From SOJZ01 sp964556565 (GTDB lineage Archaea; Thermoproteota; Bathyarchaeia; Bathyarchaeales; Bathyarchaeaceae), in NCBI GenBank assembly GCA_964556565.1, contig CAZKWF010000005.1, positions 1 through 53,808 of the forward strand: 53,808 nt of DNA, in the 5' to 3' direction. How positions within the stretch are numbered: position 1 is the stretch's first letter; every line of letters begins with the position of its first letter. Position numbers and translations under genes: made by a program. The notes under the pieces are model-generated. The model was given only the letters and a program-made list of their open reading frames with translations. It made no database searches and was not told the origin of the DNA. Below, piece after piece: positions 41,078-49,565 of this stretch.

Positions 41078-43139
41078 AAACATTCGGTCTCACGTAAAAA
41101 CGGAAGTTCCATTTGCGAGAGGTTTCAACTGTCTTGTCGGCGGCTTGGGGCGCGGCAAGTCAACCGTTCTCTACGCTATTGATTTTGCCCTTTTCGGAGA
41201 CCCACTCGGGAGAAGCTACGACTATATTCTCAGAGAAGGAGCGGATGTAGGCAAGGTAACTATGCACTTTGTTCACAATGGAAAAAATTACAGGATTTTG
41301 AGAGGCCTTCGAAGGCGTGGTAAAGGCATCAGTCAAGATGTGGAACAGCTCAAATTCTTTGAAGAGGACAAATTGATTGCAAGCTCAAAGGGAGAAGCTG
41401 TCGTTGAACAATTGAAAGCGCTAACCGGCCTTGACAAAGACCTTTTTCGCGAGGTTGTATGGGTACGTCAAGAGCATCTGAAAGAACTGTTGAACATGAC
41501 CCCACGGCAACGACAAAAAAAGATGGACCAAATGTTTGGACTTTCCGATTATGAAGTCGCATGGAGCGACATAGCTGGATTTCAAAAAGAATACCAAGGC
41601 GAAAAGAGAGCCTACGAACGTGACTTCGACGTAGTTGGAATGGAAAAACTTCAAACCGAGTACAACAAATCAGTTGAAGAGTTTTCGCTGACTGAAAATG
41701 AACTCGAAGGCTTGAGAAAGAAGCTTGTTCAAACCGAAGCCGCCTTCAATGAAGCCACTTCACGTCTCCAGAGCCTTGAGAAATTAAGAAAACAAACAGA
41801 TAAGTTGCGTAGAAGAGAGGCAGAATTACAAGCAAACGTTGCTAACATTGAAGACACGTGTGCAAAGTTAGCGGATGAAATCGAAAAGAAGAAAACATTC
41901 ATCCACGACCTTGAAGAACGCCTAACATCAATAGAAGCTCAACAGAAATCGCATCGAAAAAAGCTCCAAGAAGCTGGACTAAAACCTGACCAAACAATCA
42001 AAGACCTCAGGAAATATCTTATGACTCTTGAAGACCAGATGACAAGCATTGGAGGCGAACAGGAGGCTGCTAAAAAAGAAGCACAAACCTCCAAAAAACG
42101 CATTTCAAGCCTAACAACCGAAAACAAATGTCCACTATGCCTTCAAAAGCTCGCTGGAGAGTACAAGAAAAACCTTCTCGAACGACTTGACAAAGAAAAC
42201 GCTGAACGTGAAAACAGACTTGTTGAGCTTCAGAAGAACTTTGACGAACTGGAAGGACTACGCAGCGTCGTCAACTTTGTTGTCTCAAACTTACAACTAC
42301 TTACCACTCGAATTGAAGAAACAAAAGAGCGAATCCAAGAGGAACATGGATCCTTGAACAAGCTTTCCACAGACTTTGAAGATAAACAACAGAAAGAAAA
42401 ATCCCTTCGAAGTCAACTTGACGCTGCACGTGTAGAAATTACCAAATTCGACATCGACGAACTTGAATCTACTCGAAAACTTCGTGACACAACCTTTGAG
42501 CAATATTCCGCTGTGAAGTCTAAGTTAGAAATAAAGGAAATTCGAAAGAGAGACGTCGCATTGAGAATAGATACCCTCAGAGAACGTTTAGACCATGCAC
42601 AACAAAAGATTAAGCGAATGGAAAATATTGAAAAACTTCTCCGCGTCATGGACGATATACGAGGCGCCTACAGAAGTATTCAACCTAAACTGCGAAGCGA
42701 GTTCGTCACCTACCTAGAACGAATGGTTCAACACGTATTAGACGACCTTAGCGGACCGGAAGGTCCAATTTTAACTGTTAAAATTGATGAAACATACACG
42801 CCGATTATTAAGAGCGAGGAGGGGTATGAGCGAGAAGTTTCCAACCTCTCAGGCGGAGAACGAACGCTGCTTGCATTCGCCTATCGCCTCGGCCTTGGCC
42901 AATTAATCATGCGGTCAAGAACTGGTCATGGGCTTTATCTACTTCTCTTAGATGAACCGACAGAGAGTCTAGGAAGAGAAGACGGTTCAGTTGACAGGTT
43001 AGCTGAAGCCATTTCTCGCCTAAAAGCCATCGAACAAATAATCGCCGTGACCCACAGTGAAGCATTTGCAGAAAAGGCAGAACACGTTATACGGGTGGAG
43101 AAAGAGGCGGGTATAAGCAGAGCTTCTATGGAAAGATAG
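41052..43139 (+). CDS. rad50: Rad50 DNA repair ATPase
   Basis: 695 residues, shorter than typical archaeal Rad50 (about 850-900) mostly through a shorter coiled coil. Walker A GGLGRGKST (30-38), Q-loop region VWVRQEHL, zinc-hook CPLC (C360, C363) midway in the coiled coil, signature LSGGERTLLAFAYRLG and Walker B LLLLDEPTESLG are all present. It tethers DNA ends and controls Mre11. The ATG lies 26 nt inside mre11, so expression is coupled. The short coil predicts a shorter hook-to-head distance. Confidence 0.96.
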   Translation: MRIKTVQLENIRSHVKTEVPFARGFNCLVGGLGRGKSTVLYAIDFALFGDPLGRSYDYILREGADVGKVTMHFVHNGKNYRILRGLRRRGKGISQDVEQLKFFEEDKLIASSKGEAVVEQLKALTGLDKDLFREVVWVRQEHLKELLNMTPRQRQKKMDQMFGLSDYEVAWSDIAGFQKEYQGEKRAYERDFDVVGMEKLQTEYNKSVEEFSLTENELEGLRKKLVQTEAAFNEATSRLQSLEKLRKQTDKLRRREAELQANVANIEDTCAKLADEIEKKKTFIHDLEERLTSIEAQQKSHRKKLQEAGLKPDQTIKDLRKYLMTLEDQMTSIGGEQEAAKKEAQTSKKRISSLTTENKCPLCLQKLAGEYKKNLLERLDKENAERENRLVELQKNFDELEGLRSVVNFVVSNLQLLTTRIEETKERIQEEHGSLNKLSTDFEDKQQKEKSLRSQLDAARVEITKFDIDELESTRKLRDTTFEQYSAVKSKLEIKEIRKRDVALRIDTLRERLDHAQQKIKRMENIEKLLRVMDDIRGAYRSIQPKLRSEFVTYLERMVQHVLDDLSGPEGPILTVKIDETYTPIIKSEEGYEREVSNLSGGERTLLAFAYRLGLGQLIMRSRTGHGLYLLLLDEPTESLGREDGSVDRLAEAISRLKAIEQIIAVTHSEAFAEKAEHVIRVEKEAGISRASMER

Positions 43140-43178
43140 TCACATAGAGCGAGCTTCATCTCTGAAATTTGCTGTCGG

Positions 43179-43322
43179 CTACGGTCTCACACATTCTGCT
43201 TTCGCTCGGGCACTAAGCTTTGTCTGGCTTACATCAAAACATTTGTCACAATTGCCGCAGTACCACAAGCCTGCCAGATATCGCAGTCGTCCCCCACATT
43301 TTGGGCAACGTCGACCGACCAC
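43179..43322 (-). CDS. Small zinc-ribbon protein
   Basis: A 47-residue ORF, GTG at 43322 with GGAGG and an 8-nt spacer. It reads MVGRRCPKCGGRLRY, an aromatic LAGLWYCGNC, then DKCFD and a basic tail: two zinc knuckles (CPKC and CGNC, with a further C at 28). It resembles free-standing rubredoxin-like zinc ribbons of archaea. It is transcribed toward rad50 and lies upstream of nothing on its strand except the small membrane protein. Confidence 0.6.
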   Translation of the reverse strand: MVGRRCPKCGGRLRYLAGLWYCGNCDKCFDVSQTKLSARAKAECVRP

Positions 43323-43390
43323 CCTTAAACCCTCCTGAATCACGAATTGAAGCACATTGATGAATCCATTCCTTTTTCCCAGATGACCAG

Positions 43391-43663
43391 TTATTCTTCC
43401 TTTTCAGTTTCTTTTTTCTCCTCAGAGCTTTTTGGAGCAACTGGCAATGGTGGCGGCGTGGAAACCATCGTCCAACCAATCCATACTACAATGAAGAGAA
43501 ACGCGTAAACGAGGATTACGACTGGAACGATTACTGCCCAATCACTAAGCGGTCTTCCTAAAAAAACCAAATCTTGGGGCGCTAAGAAAAGCCAACAAAA
43601 ATATCCAATCATGGCAAGCACGCCTAGAACACACATAAGCGCACCTAAAGTCTTATCACGCAC
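43391..43663 (-). CDS. Small two-helix membrane protein
   Basis: 90 residues from the GTG at 43663, placed 10 nt after AAGGAGG; a longer ORF to 43768 has no ribosome site. Two membrane helices (about 6-30 and 44-66) are followed by a Pro-rich segment (TPPPLPVAP) and an acidic KKETEKEE tail. The arrangement is common among small archaeal membrane proteins of unknown role. Divergent from the helical protein gene at 43740. Confidence 0.7.
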   Translation of the reverse strand: MRDKTLGALMCVLGVLAMIGYFCWLFLAPQDLVFLGRPLSDWAVIVPVVILVYAFLFIVVWIGWTMVSTPPPLPVAPKSSEEKKETEKEE

Positions 43664-43739
43664 GAGTGTTCGTCCTCCTTGAACTAAAAGCTTAAAGCAC
43701 ACATCACTTAAAACTTTCGAGATATTTAGATGGTAGAAG

Positions 43740-44129
43740 ATGAAGCAAGAAAAGATAACTGAGTCCATAGCGTCTGCGATAAACCACCTTGAGGGTTCAA
43801 TGAAGGCCCTCGCAAAAAAAGATGAAAAAAACTTGGTGAATCTCGTTTGGCGAGCAGGTGCCGATTTGGAATATGCACTTTTTCTTTTTTCTCTTATGCA
43901 ACAAAACGAATCTGAAAGCTCTTCATGGAAGGTTGGCCCGTATCCAAAGCAAGTTGAGGTAAGTTCTACTTTTTTGACTGTTCAAGAGTTGCTTCGAGAG
44001 GCAAAAAACAATGTGGAAGCAGGCGAACTGCTTGACGCTCATAAAAAAACGTGGACGGCACGCGGATATCTCTTGAGGGTTCATGATACATTTGAAAAGA
44101 AGCGAAAAGAACAACGAAGAGTCAAATGA
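43740..44129 (+). CDS. Small helical protein, function unknown
   Basis: 129 residues, predicted mostly alpha-helical, with a basic C-terminus (KKRKEQRRVK). The layout of helices with conserved-looking NLVWRAGADLEYALFLFSL recalls HEPN or four-helix bundles, but no signature residue pair is seen and I do not assign it. It converges with the eL22-like gene. Confidence 0.6.
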   Translation: MKQEKITESIASAINHLEGSMKALAKKDEKNLVNLVWRAGADLEYALFLFSLMQQNESESSSWKVGPYPKQVEVSSTFLTVQELLREAKNNVEAGELLDAHKKTWTARGYLLRVHDTFEKKRKEQRRVK

Positions 44130-44161
44130 TTTCCATTCTGCCTGCTGAACGATAATAAAGC

Positions 44162-44443
44162 CTATTCTTCTCTAGCTCCCTTCCTTTCTTTGATGGTGAA
44201 AACGTTTTCTTTGCTTGAGATCACGCGGAAGTCTTCTTTCAGCTCCACTTGATGCAGGAATTTTCTGATAAGCACCCGCAAATATGCCTTGGAAGGAGCA
44301 TTCTCTTCATCTAAGGTGATCTTGCTGCCCACAACTTTCACATCGGCCTCTATTCTTTTTTCCAGAAAACTTATCAAATCCTTCACCGTTTCACCGTCGG
44401 CCTTATCGCGAAGCTCACGTGCTTCAATTGTAATTTTCGGCGT
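44162..44443 (-). CDS. eL22-like ribosomal protein; apparent ACG start
   Basis: Started at ACG (44443), the protein has 93 residues and follows eukaryotic eL22 along its whole core: PKITIEARELRDKADGE aligns with the KFTLDCTHPVEDG region, ISFLEKRI with the FEQFLQERI helix, SKITLDEENAPSKAYLRVLI with SKITVTSEVPFSKRYLKYL, and FRVISSKENVFTIKE with LRVVANSKESYELRY. The first ATG/GTG/TTG in frame is a GTG at 44386, which would remove the first 19 residues including a conserved strand. The frame is open up to the TAA of the DUF47 gene, and AGGAGGTG (44458-44451) sits 7 nt before ACG. Binding to 23S rRNA is inferred from the family. Confidence 0.72.
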   Translation of the reverse strand, partial: TPKITIEARELRDKADGETVKDLISFLEKRIEADVKVVGSKITLDEENAPSKAYLRVLIRKFLHQVELKEDFRVISSKENVFTIKERKGAREE

Positions 44444-44450
44444 ATGCTTG

Positions 44451-44458
44451 CACCTCCT
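44451..44458 (-). promoter_or_regulatory. Strong ribosome-binding site pointing to an ACG start
   Basis: AGGAGGTG is an eight-base match to the anti-Shine-Dalgarno. Seven nt downstream in the eL22-like frame is ACG; no ATG, GTG or TTG lies within range in that frame. Confidence 0.65.
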
Positions 44459-44464
44459 ATGCTG

Positions 44465-45124
44465 TTATCGACGAACGACAATTATTCTAACCTGGTCGCA
44501 AGCGTCTTCACACCAGTCAGCTATCCTCTCGATGCTTTCAAAAAGTTGGCTCATTAATATAGCTACCCCTACGCTCATAGTTGTTTCTTTAGCCAACAGC
44601 AATCTAGCGTTTTCATAGAGATCGTCTACTTTCTCCTCTTGTCTTTCAACCTGATCTGCTGCCTCAAGTGCTTCTTCAGGTTTTTCCGTTAGTCGGTTGA
44701 TGCATTTTCGAAGCGCAGACGTGCATTCTCTAGCTCCTTTAACCATCTCAACGCACGCTTTCTTCAGGTTGTCTGGCACTTTCTCCATTGAAATGACGTT
44801 GAGTATGCGAGTGGATTCGCGACTCCAATCTGCCACCATGTCCACTCTTTTCACGAGGTGCATGAGGTCTTCTCTATCTGTTGGTGGCAGTTCCCCTCGG
44901 GCCAATTCGTCCATTATTTCTCTTCTCAGCTTGTCTGCTTCTTTTTCAGCCTTTGCCACTCGACCTATGCATAGTTTCTTTCCTTTTTCATCGTTGTTTA
45001 TTGCTACTTCTATCGCTCTTTCCAAGTCTTCAGCAATGCTCATGGTCATCGCCAGATGGCGCTGCATCATTGTTAGTGCCTTTTCTTCTCTTCTTTTTTC
45101 AAACCATCTTAATAATTCACTCAA
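44465..45124 (-). CDS. DUF47 PhoU-like protein
   Basis: 219 residues, an all-helical PhoU-like bundle of the DUF47 family. The typical features are the N-terminal ELLRWFEKRREEKAL, the E/D-rich metal-binding stretches (KAEKEADKLRREIMDEL and VERQEEKVDDLYENARLLL) and the C-terminal SIERIADWCEDACDQV. DUF47 proteins usually accompany Pit phosphate transporters or related carriers. Here the gene overlaps the ABC ATPase gene by 8 nt, which suggests a control role for that transporter, possibly in phosphate or phosphonate supply. eL22-like follows 22 nt later. Confidence 0.88.
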   Translation of the reverse strand: MSELLRWFEKRREEKALTMMQRHLAMTMSIAEDLERAIEVAINNDEKGKKLCIGRVAKAEKEADKLRREIMDELARGELPPTDREDLMHLVKRVDMVADWSRESTRILNVISMEKVPDNLKKACVEMVKGARECTSALRKCINRLTEKPEEALEAADQVERQEEKVDDLYENARLLLAKETTMSVGVAILMSQLFESIERIADWCEDACDQVRIIVVRR

Positions 45125-46220
45125 GCGCCAGTTCCTCCCTTAACCCTTTGCTTGGATAGGTGAAAATATAACTTTTGTTAGGAGAAAAACTGACAGTAAC
45201 TTTGTCACCTACGTTGAACCATTCTCCTATCAACGTAGGACGGATGATTGCTATCCTATCCTCGTTTTCAAGTATGACTTCATATCGTATGTTTGTCCCT
45301 TCAAACCTAAGCTTTTCAATCTGACCAAACATCGAATTAACTCCCTTTTTTCGTCCTTCTTCCATCTTAAACGTTTCCGGCCTAATCATCAAAACAACTC
45401 TTTCACCCTTGTTTTTCGTCTTGTCGGAAACATGAACGGCCAAACTTCCCCGCAACTCAACAACTGACCCTTTCTTATCTACCTCAGTGATGTAGCCTTC
45501 AAGGAAGTTTGATTCTCCAATGAAATGAGCTACAAAAACATGTTGGGGCTTCATATACAGTTCTTGAGGAGTTCCAACCTGCAAAACCTTTCCCTTCCTC
45601 ATCACAGCGATTCTGTCAGAAATGGCCATAGCCTCTCCTTGATCATGAGTAACGTGTATGGCAGTCAACCCAAGGTCTTTCACAAACTTTCTCAATTCAT
45701 ACCTTAACTCAAACCTGATTTTAGCGTCCAAGGCGCCCAGTGGCTCATCTAACAATAATAGTTTGGCGCCTGCGGCTAACGCTCTGGCCAAGGCAACTCT
45801 CTGCATCATTCCACCGCTCAGCTCAGACGGCAAAGCATCCAAACGTTCATAGAGCCTAACCATCTCCAACATTTCGCGTCCAATTCTTGTCCTTTCTTTG
45901 TTTCCCCACGCCTTCACTCTTGGACCATAAGTTACATTGTCCCAAACACTCATGTGAGGAAAGAGTGCATAGGTTTGGAAAACGAAGCCAATACTCCTGT
46001 CTTCGGACGGAATGGGGTTTACAAGTTTATTTTCAATACGAATTTCGCCTTCATCTGGTTGAATCAAACCAGCAACTGTCCTCAATAATGTGGTCTTACC
46101 ACACCCGCTTGGGCCGATAAGGGAAAAATATTCTTTGTCATGAATTTGGAGGCTTACGTCATCAACTGCAACAATTTTGCCGAACTTTTTTATGATATTC
46201 ATGAGCTGAACTTCGGGCAT
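45117..46220 (-). CDS. ABC transporter ATPase (iron/thiamine/phosphonate-type import)
   Basis: 367 residues. Walker A GPSGCGKTT, Q-loop FQTYALFPHM, signature LSGGMMQRVALARA, Walker B LLLLDEPLGALD and the switch His in THDQGEA, then a TOBE-type regulatory domain of about 120 residues. This is the CysA/PotA/FbpC class that powers importers. The double permease is encoded 64 nt upstream. No substrate-binding protein is in the window, so the solute is not fixed; the DUF47 partner hints at phosphate-containing compounds, the permease class at iron, thiamine or aminoethylphosphonate. Confidence 0.92.
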   Translation of the reverse strand: MPEVQLMNIIKKFGKIVAVDDVSLQIHDKEYFSLIGPSGCGKTTLLRTVAGLIQPDEGEIRIENKLVNPIPSEDRSIGFVFQTYALFPHMSVWDNVTYGPRVKAWGNKERTRIGREMLEMVRLYERLDALPSELSGGMMQRVALARALAAGAKLLLLDEPLGALDAKIRFELRYELRKFVKDLGLTAIHVTHDQGEAMAISDRIAVMRKGKVLQVGTPQELYMKPQHVFVAHFIGESNFLEGYITEVDKKGSVVELRGSLAVHVSDKTKNKGERVVLMIRPETFKMEEGRKKGVNSMFGQIEKLRFEGTNIRYEVILENEDRIAIIRPTLIGEWFNVGDKVTVSFSPNKSYIFTYPSKGLREELALE

Positions 46221-46284
46221 CTAACTTGAGCCTCCGTAAGCTTGTGTGCAATTATAGTAGTATGATTCAACTACGCTGGATATT

Positions 46285-47973
46285 TTAAGCATGCTGATGC
46301 CCTCTAGCTACGAGCCTTAAGATTAATAAGATTATGAATGACAACACGATCAGAAAGCCACAGCCTAGACCGATTTGTGAAGGCGACGTTCCACTCCCTA
46401 GCTTAACCCAACTAACCAATAGAACTGGAACAGTCTGTAGCTCAGTTACCACGGCCAAAGTGGCGCCAGTCTCGCTTATACTCCGCGTAAACACCATGAT
46501 TGCACCCGCCAACAAAGAGTATTTTGTTAAAGGCAAAATGATTGTCCTAAACACGGTGAATGGCCGGCTGCCAAGAGTTCTGGCGGCTTCTTCAAGGTCT
46601 ATGCTAATTCTTTCAACCGCGGATGCAGCAGACCTCACGAAGTAGGGATAAGTAATCGACATGTGTGCTAGAATCAGTAGCCAAATTTCAGGGAAAAAGG
46701 CAAAGTTTTTCCAGAAAAAACTGAGAGAGATCCCGAGTGCAATAGAGGGGACTATCATGGGAACGTTGACCAGTACGTCTAGAATTGTTGAAGATAACGT
46801 TCCAATTCTTCTTCTTGCGATGAGAACTGCCATCGGCAAACCGAGTATAACATTTAATATGGTGGCGACTGTTCCTACGAAATAGGATAAAACAAGACTT
46901 TGCCAGTATCCTTCCCACACACCTGTAGCGGTTACTGCTTGGTTTATTGTGCCGTCTGAGATGGCTTGTATCGCTGGAAGAGCCACGAAGAGCGATGGAA
47001 TGAGAACAAGAACAAGAAATATCAAAAGCGTGACGCCGTTTCTCAAGGTTACTACACTATGGCCACTCAGTTTTCTCTCAATCGCTGGTCGAATCGTCTT
47101 AAGGGGTATTTTTAGTCTTGTACCCAGTAGCCTAATAACTAAAAACATCAGGCATGAAACTGCTATTAAGATGAAGCTGACGAAAACCAACGCTCCTTCA
47201 TAACCCGTTTCACCGGCGGTTTTAAGGTTATTAATTAGAACTGGCCCATTTTCAAATGCCCCCGCAACCATCATAGTAGCCCCTGTTTCAGAAATCGACC
47301 TAGCAAACGCCAATACGAAGGACGCTATTAATGATGGTTTTAGGATAGGGAGTGTAACCGTTCTATCGGCAGTTAATGGTGCTGCACCCAGAGTTCTAGC
47401 AGCTTCCTCATAAGTTCGCTCATAATCAAGAAGCCCTCCTACCATCACCCTAACTACAACGGGAAAAGAAAACGTGAAATGAAGCAAAATGATTAGCAAC
47501 CAACCAGGTGACACAAGACTACCTTCAAACAGTGAAGAAAAACCCTCGGGCCCACTCCAGAACAACAGCAACGAATAGCCAAGAGTCACTGTAGGTACGA
47601 CAAAAGGAATGTCCGTGAATGTATCGAGAACATTTAGCCATCTGGATCTACCTCTCGTGATAAACCAAGCCATCGGCAAACCAGCAGCCAAGTCTATTAG
47701 TGAAACAAAGATAGCTATCGCAAAGGACGAGGAAATTGCCGTCGCTGCTCTAGACATCAAATCAGGATTTTCAAAAATTTGTCCCATCGTATTCCATTTG
47801 AGAAGTATACCAAGAATCGGCGGAATTAAGATCAACCCGAAAAAGGAAACCACGGCGCACGAGTAAACCATGTATCGGATAATAGGTTTGGAAGAAAGAG
47901 AATCAAGAAATTTTGTGAAAGCAGAATCACTTAAATCAATTTTTCTGCCTGATTCCCTTTCCCCAACTTTCAA
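46285..47973 (-). CDS. ABC transporter double permease (FbpB/ThiP type)
   Basis: 562 residues with about twelve membrane helices in two homologous halves. Each half has an EAA loop that docks on the ATPase: EEAARTLGAAPLTADRTVTL and EEAARTLGSRPFTVFRTIIL. Fused double permeases of this kind occur in ferric iron, thiamine and 2-aminoethylphosphonate importers. First gene of a likely four-gene minus-strand operon: permease, ATPase, DUF47, eL22-like. The upstream 120 bp to purA contain no binding-protein gene. Confidence 0.92.
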   Translation of the reverse strand: MKVGERESGRKIDLSDSAFTKFLDSLSSKPIIRYMVYSCAVVSFFGLILIPPILGILLKWNTMGQIFENPDLMSRAATAISSSFAIAIFVSLIDLAAGLPMAWFITRGRSRWLNVLDTFTDIPFVVPTVTLGYSLLLFWSGPEGFSSLFEGSLVSPGWLLIILLHFTFSFPVVVRVMVGGLLDYERTYEEAARTLGAAPLTADRTVTLPILKPSLIASFVLAFARSISETGATMMVAGAFENGPVLINNLKTAGETGYEGALVFVSFILIAVSCLMFLVIRLLGTRLKIPLKTIRPAIERKLSGHSVVTLRNGVTLLIFLVLVLIPSLFVALPAIQAISDGTINQAVTATGVWEGYWQSLVLSYFVGTVATILNVILGLPMAVLIARRRIGTLSSTILDVLVNVPMIVPSIALGISLSFFWKNFAFFPEIWLLILAHMSITYPYFVRSAASAVERISIDLEEAARTLGSRPFTVFRTIILPLTKYSLLAGAIMVFTRSISETGATLAVVTELQTVPVLLVSWVKLGSGTSPSQIGLGCGFLIVLSFIILLILRLVARGHQHA

Positions 47974-48096
47974 TCAAACAGTCCTCCGCCGTCACGAAAT
48001 CCTCGGTTTCAACAGATATCGTCGAATATTCTCTAGTGTTTCAACGCCATTTTATATCTTTGTTAAATTTGAACTTTGACTGAAAACGTGATCGAG

Positions 48097-49098
48097 CTAA
48101 GCTCTTTTATCCACGATTTCCCTAGTGCCAGGTCCTGTTCCAACAAGCGTCACCGGCACTTTGATTTCCTTTTCAACGTTCTCGATGAAGTTTTTTGCTT
48201 TTTGTGAAAGCTCTTCATAGGATTTAACTCCTTTGCACTCTGGGAACAATATATCAATTTTCGTTATGGCAGCTTTTGTTGCTCCATTTAACATCACCGC
48301 CCTCTTTGCAAGTTCATAATCGAATGGCGCTGCTCGTCGCCGTCTACCAGTTACCGTGGCAACCTCAGCCCATCCTCTCTTCTCTGCTTCCTCCCATGAC
48401 AGTTCGCCTTGAAGCGGACCTGCCCCAACCCTAGTTGTGTACGCTTTGAGTACAAGAATAACATCGTTAACCTTTGTTGGTCCAACGCCAACATCTGAAC
48501 ACGCAGCTGAGGCCGTTACGTCCTTGGAGGTGCAGAAAGGGTAGGTTCCATGAAAAAGGGAAAGATATGTTCCCTGGGTTCCTTCAATTAGAACATTCTT
48601 TCCTTCGTCGATTGCACTGTTTACCTCCGCAGGGACATCTGTCAAAAATCTCTCAAGCTCCGGCAAATCACGAGTCAACTTTACAGTTCTTAACGCTCTC
48701 TCCGCGTTGCATGGACCTGACCCTGAACCTGTTGTCTTTATTTTCTTAGCAAGTTCCCCTTTTTTATCGGCTTCAATGTGCCTTGATTCGATGACTGCAC
48801 ATTGCCTGTCAACGCCGACTCTGTCCTCGGACTTGGTTAGTTGTATCTCGTTTAGAAGAATTTCTGGGTTTACTAGGACACCTGGGCCGATTAATAATCG
48901 GCATTCATTGTAGACGAAGGCGCTTGGAAGCATTCTTAGCTTGTACTCTTTTCCTTCATAGACCACTGTGTGACCTGCGTTGGGACCAACGCCTGCTCGG
49001 GCAGTTACTGTTATTTTATCCTTCAATGAAAGATATGAAATGACCTTTCCTTTACCCGTGTCTCCGAAGAAACCGCAAACTACAACTGTGCAAGACAT
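48097..49098 (-). CDS. purA: Adenylosuccinate synthetase (short archaeal form)
   Basis: 333 residues from the ATG at 49098, which has GGAGAGG upstream; an ATG at 49113 is less likely. It joins IMP and aspartate with GTP in AMP synthesis. The P-loop-like GFFGDTGKGK keeps the catalytic Asp of GDEGKGK, and NAGHT keeps the catalytic His; GTQGTYLSLFHGTYPF and the VTGRRRRAAPFD region (guanine/IMP contacts) are present. Archaeal PurA is about 100 residues shorter than bacterial. It makes AMP, which the enzymes at 4.4-8.2 kb degrade. Confidence 0.93.
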   Translation of the reverse strand: MSCTVVVCGFFGDTGKGKVISYLSLKDKITVTARAGVGPNAGHTVVYEGKEYKLRMLPSAFVYNECRLLIGPGVLVNPEILLNEIQLTKSEDRVGVDRQCAVIESRHIEADKKGELAKKIKTTGSGSGPCNAERALRTVKLTRDLPELERFLTDVPAEVNSAIDEGKNVLIEGTQGTYLSLFHGTYPFCTSKDVTASAACSDVGVGPTKVNDVILVLKAYTTRVGAGPLQGELSWEEAEKRGWAEVATVTGRRRRAAPFDYELAKRAVMLNGATKAAITKIDILFPECKGVKSYEELSQKAKNFIENVEKEIKVPVTLVGTGPGTREIVDKRA

Positions 49099-49565
49099 GA
49101 TTTGCCTCTCCAAACGTTATGAGCACTTTTGTTTAAATTAACTCCAAATAAATAACTTTTTTTGCCTGTATTACGTTTAAAACAAGAATCGATCGCCGGT
49201 CAAGCATCACGGCTCTTGGCTTCCCAGATTCTCGTACCAGTCATCCGAGACGAATTGGTTATGGCTCTAACTAGACTTCTACCATAAACTCGTAACAATA
49301 AAACTTCCATACTTTCATATCTCTTCATCGAAAAACAACTTTCGAACAACACCCTTAGTATCAAAACGAAATCTTATTGGGGTGCGCACGTAAGTCCCTC
49401 CTTTCTCTTTCAGCATATACGCGTTTTGAATGCGCGTCCAAAATGCGCACCCCAACTTCACTAAGGGTTTGTGACCACTTATAAAATCGTAGTCAAGCTA
49501 TAACTAAACCACTACGTACGCAATCGACAATGTTCAAGAAACACCATGAAATCCCAAAGAAATCA
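49099..49565. other. Intergenic region with a long-range inverted repeat
   Basis: 467 bp without a recognisable gene. A 12-bp perfect inverted repeat and an inner GC-rich hairpin lie at 49377-49455; the rest is A/T-rich with no clear RNA fold. Confidence 0.5.
49377..49455. repeat. 12-bp inverted repeat enclosing a small hairpin; possible structured RNA
   Basis: TTGGGGTGCGCA (49377-49388) and TGCGCACCCCAA (49444-49455) are perfectly complementary, with 55 nt between. Inside, ACGCG and CGCGT (about 49419-49437) can form a second hairpin. It was checked as a tRNA and rejected: no T-arm or anticodon arm fits. A small noncoding RNA, a boundary element or a protein site are open. Confidence 0.45.

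Noticed and set aside
43246..43479. A 77-codon minus-strand open frame over the zinc-ribbon region
   Set aside because: It overlaps the zinc-ribbon gene (43179-43322) and the membrane protein gene in other frames and has no ribosome site or domain.
49377..49455. Inverted repeat as a tRNA with GGGGTGC acceptor
   Set aside because: No TTCRA T-loop and no seven-base anticodon loop can be placed between the ends.
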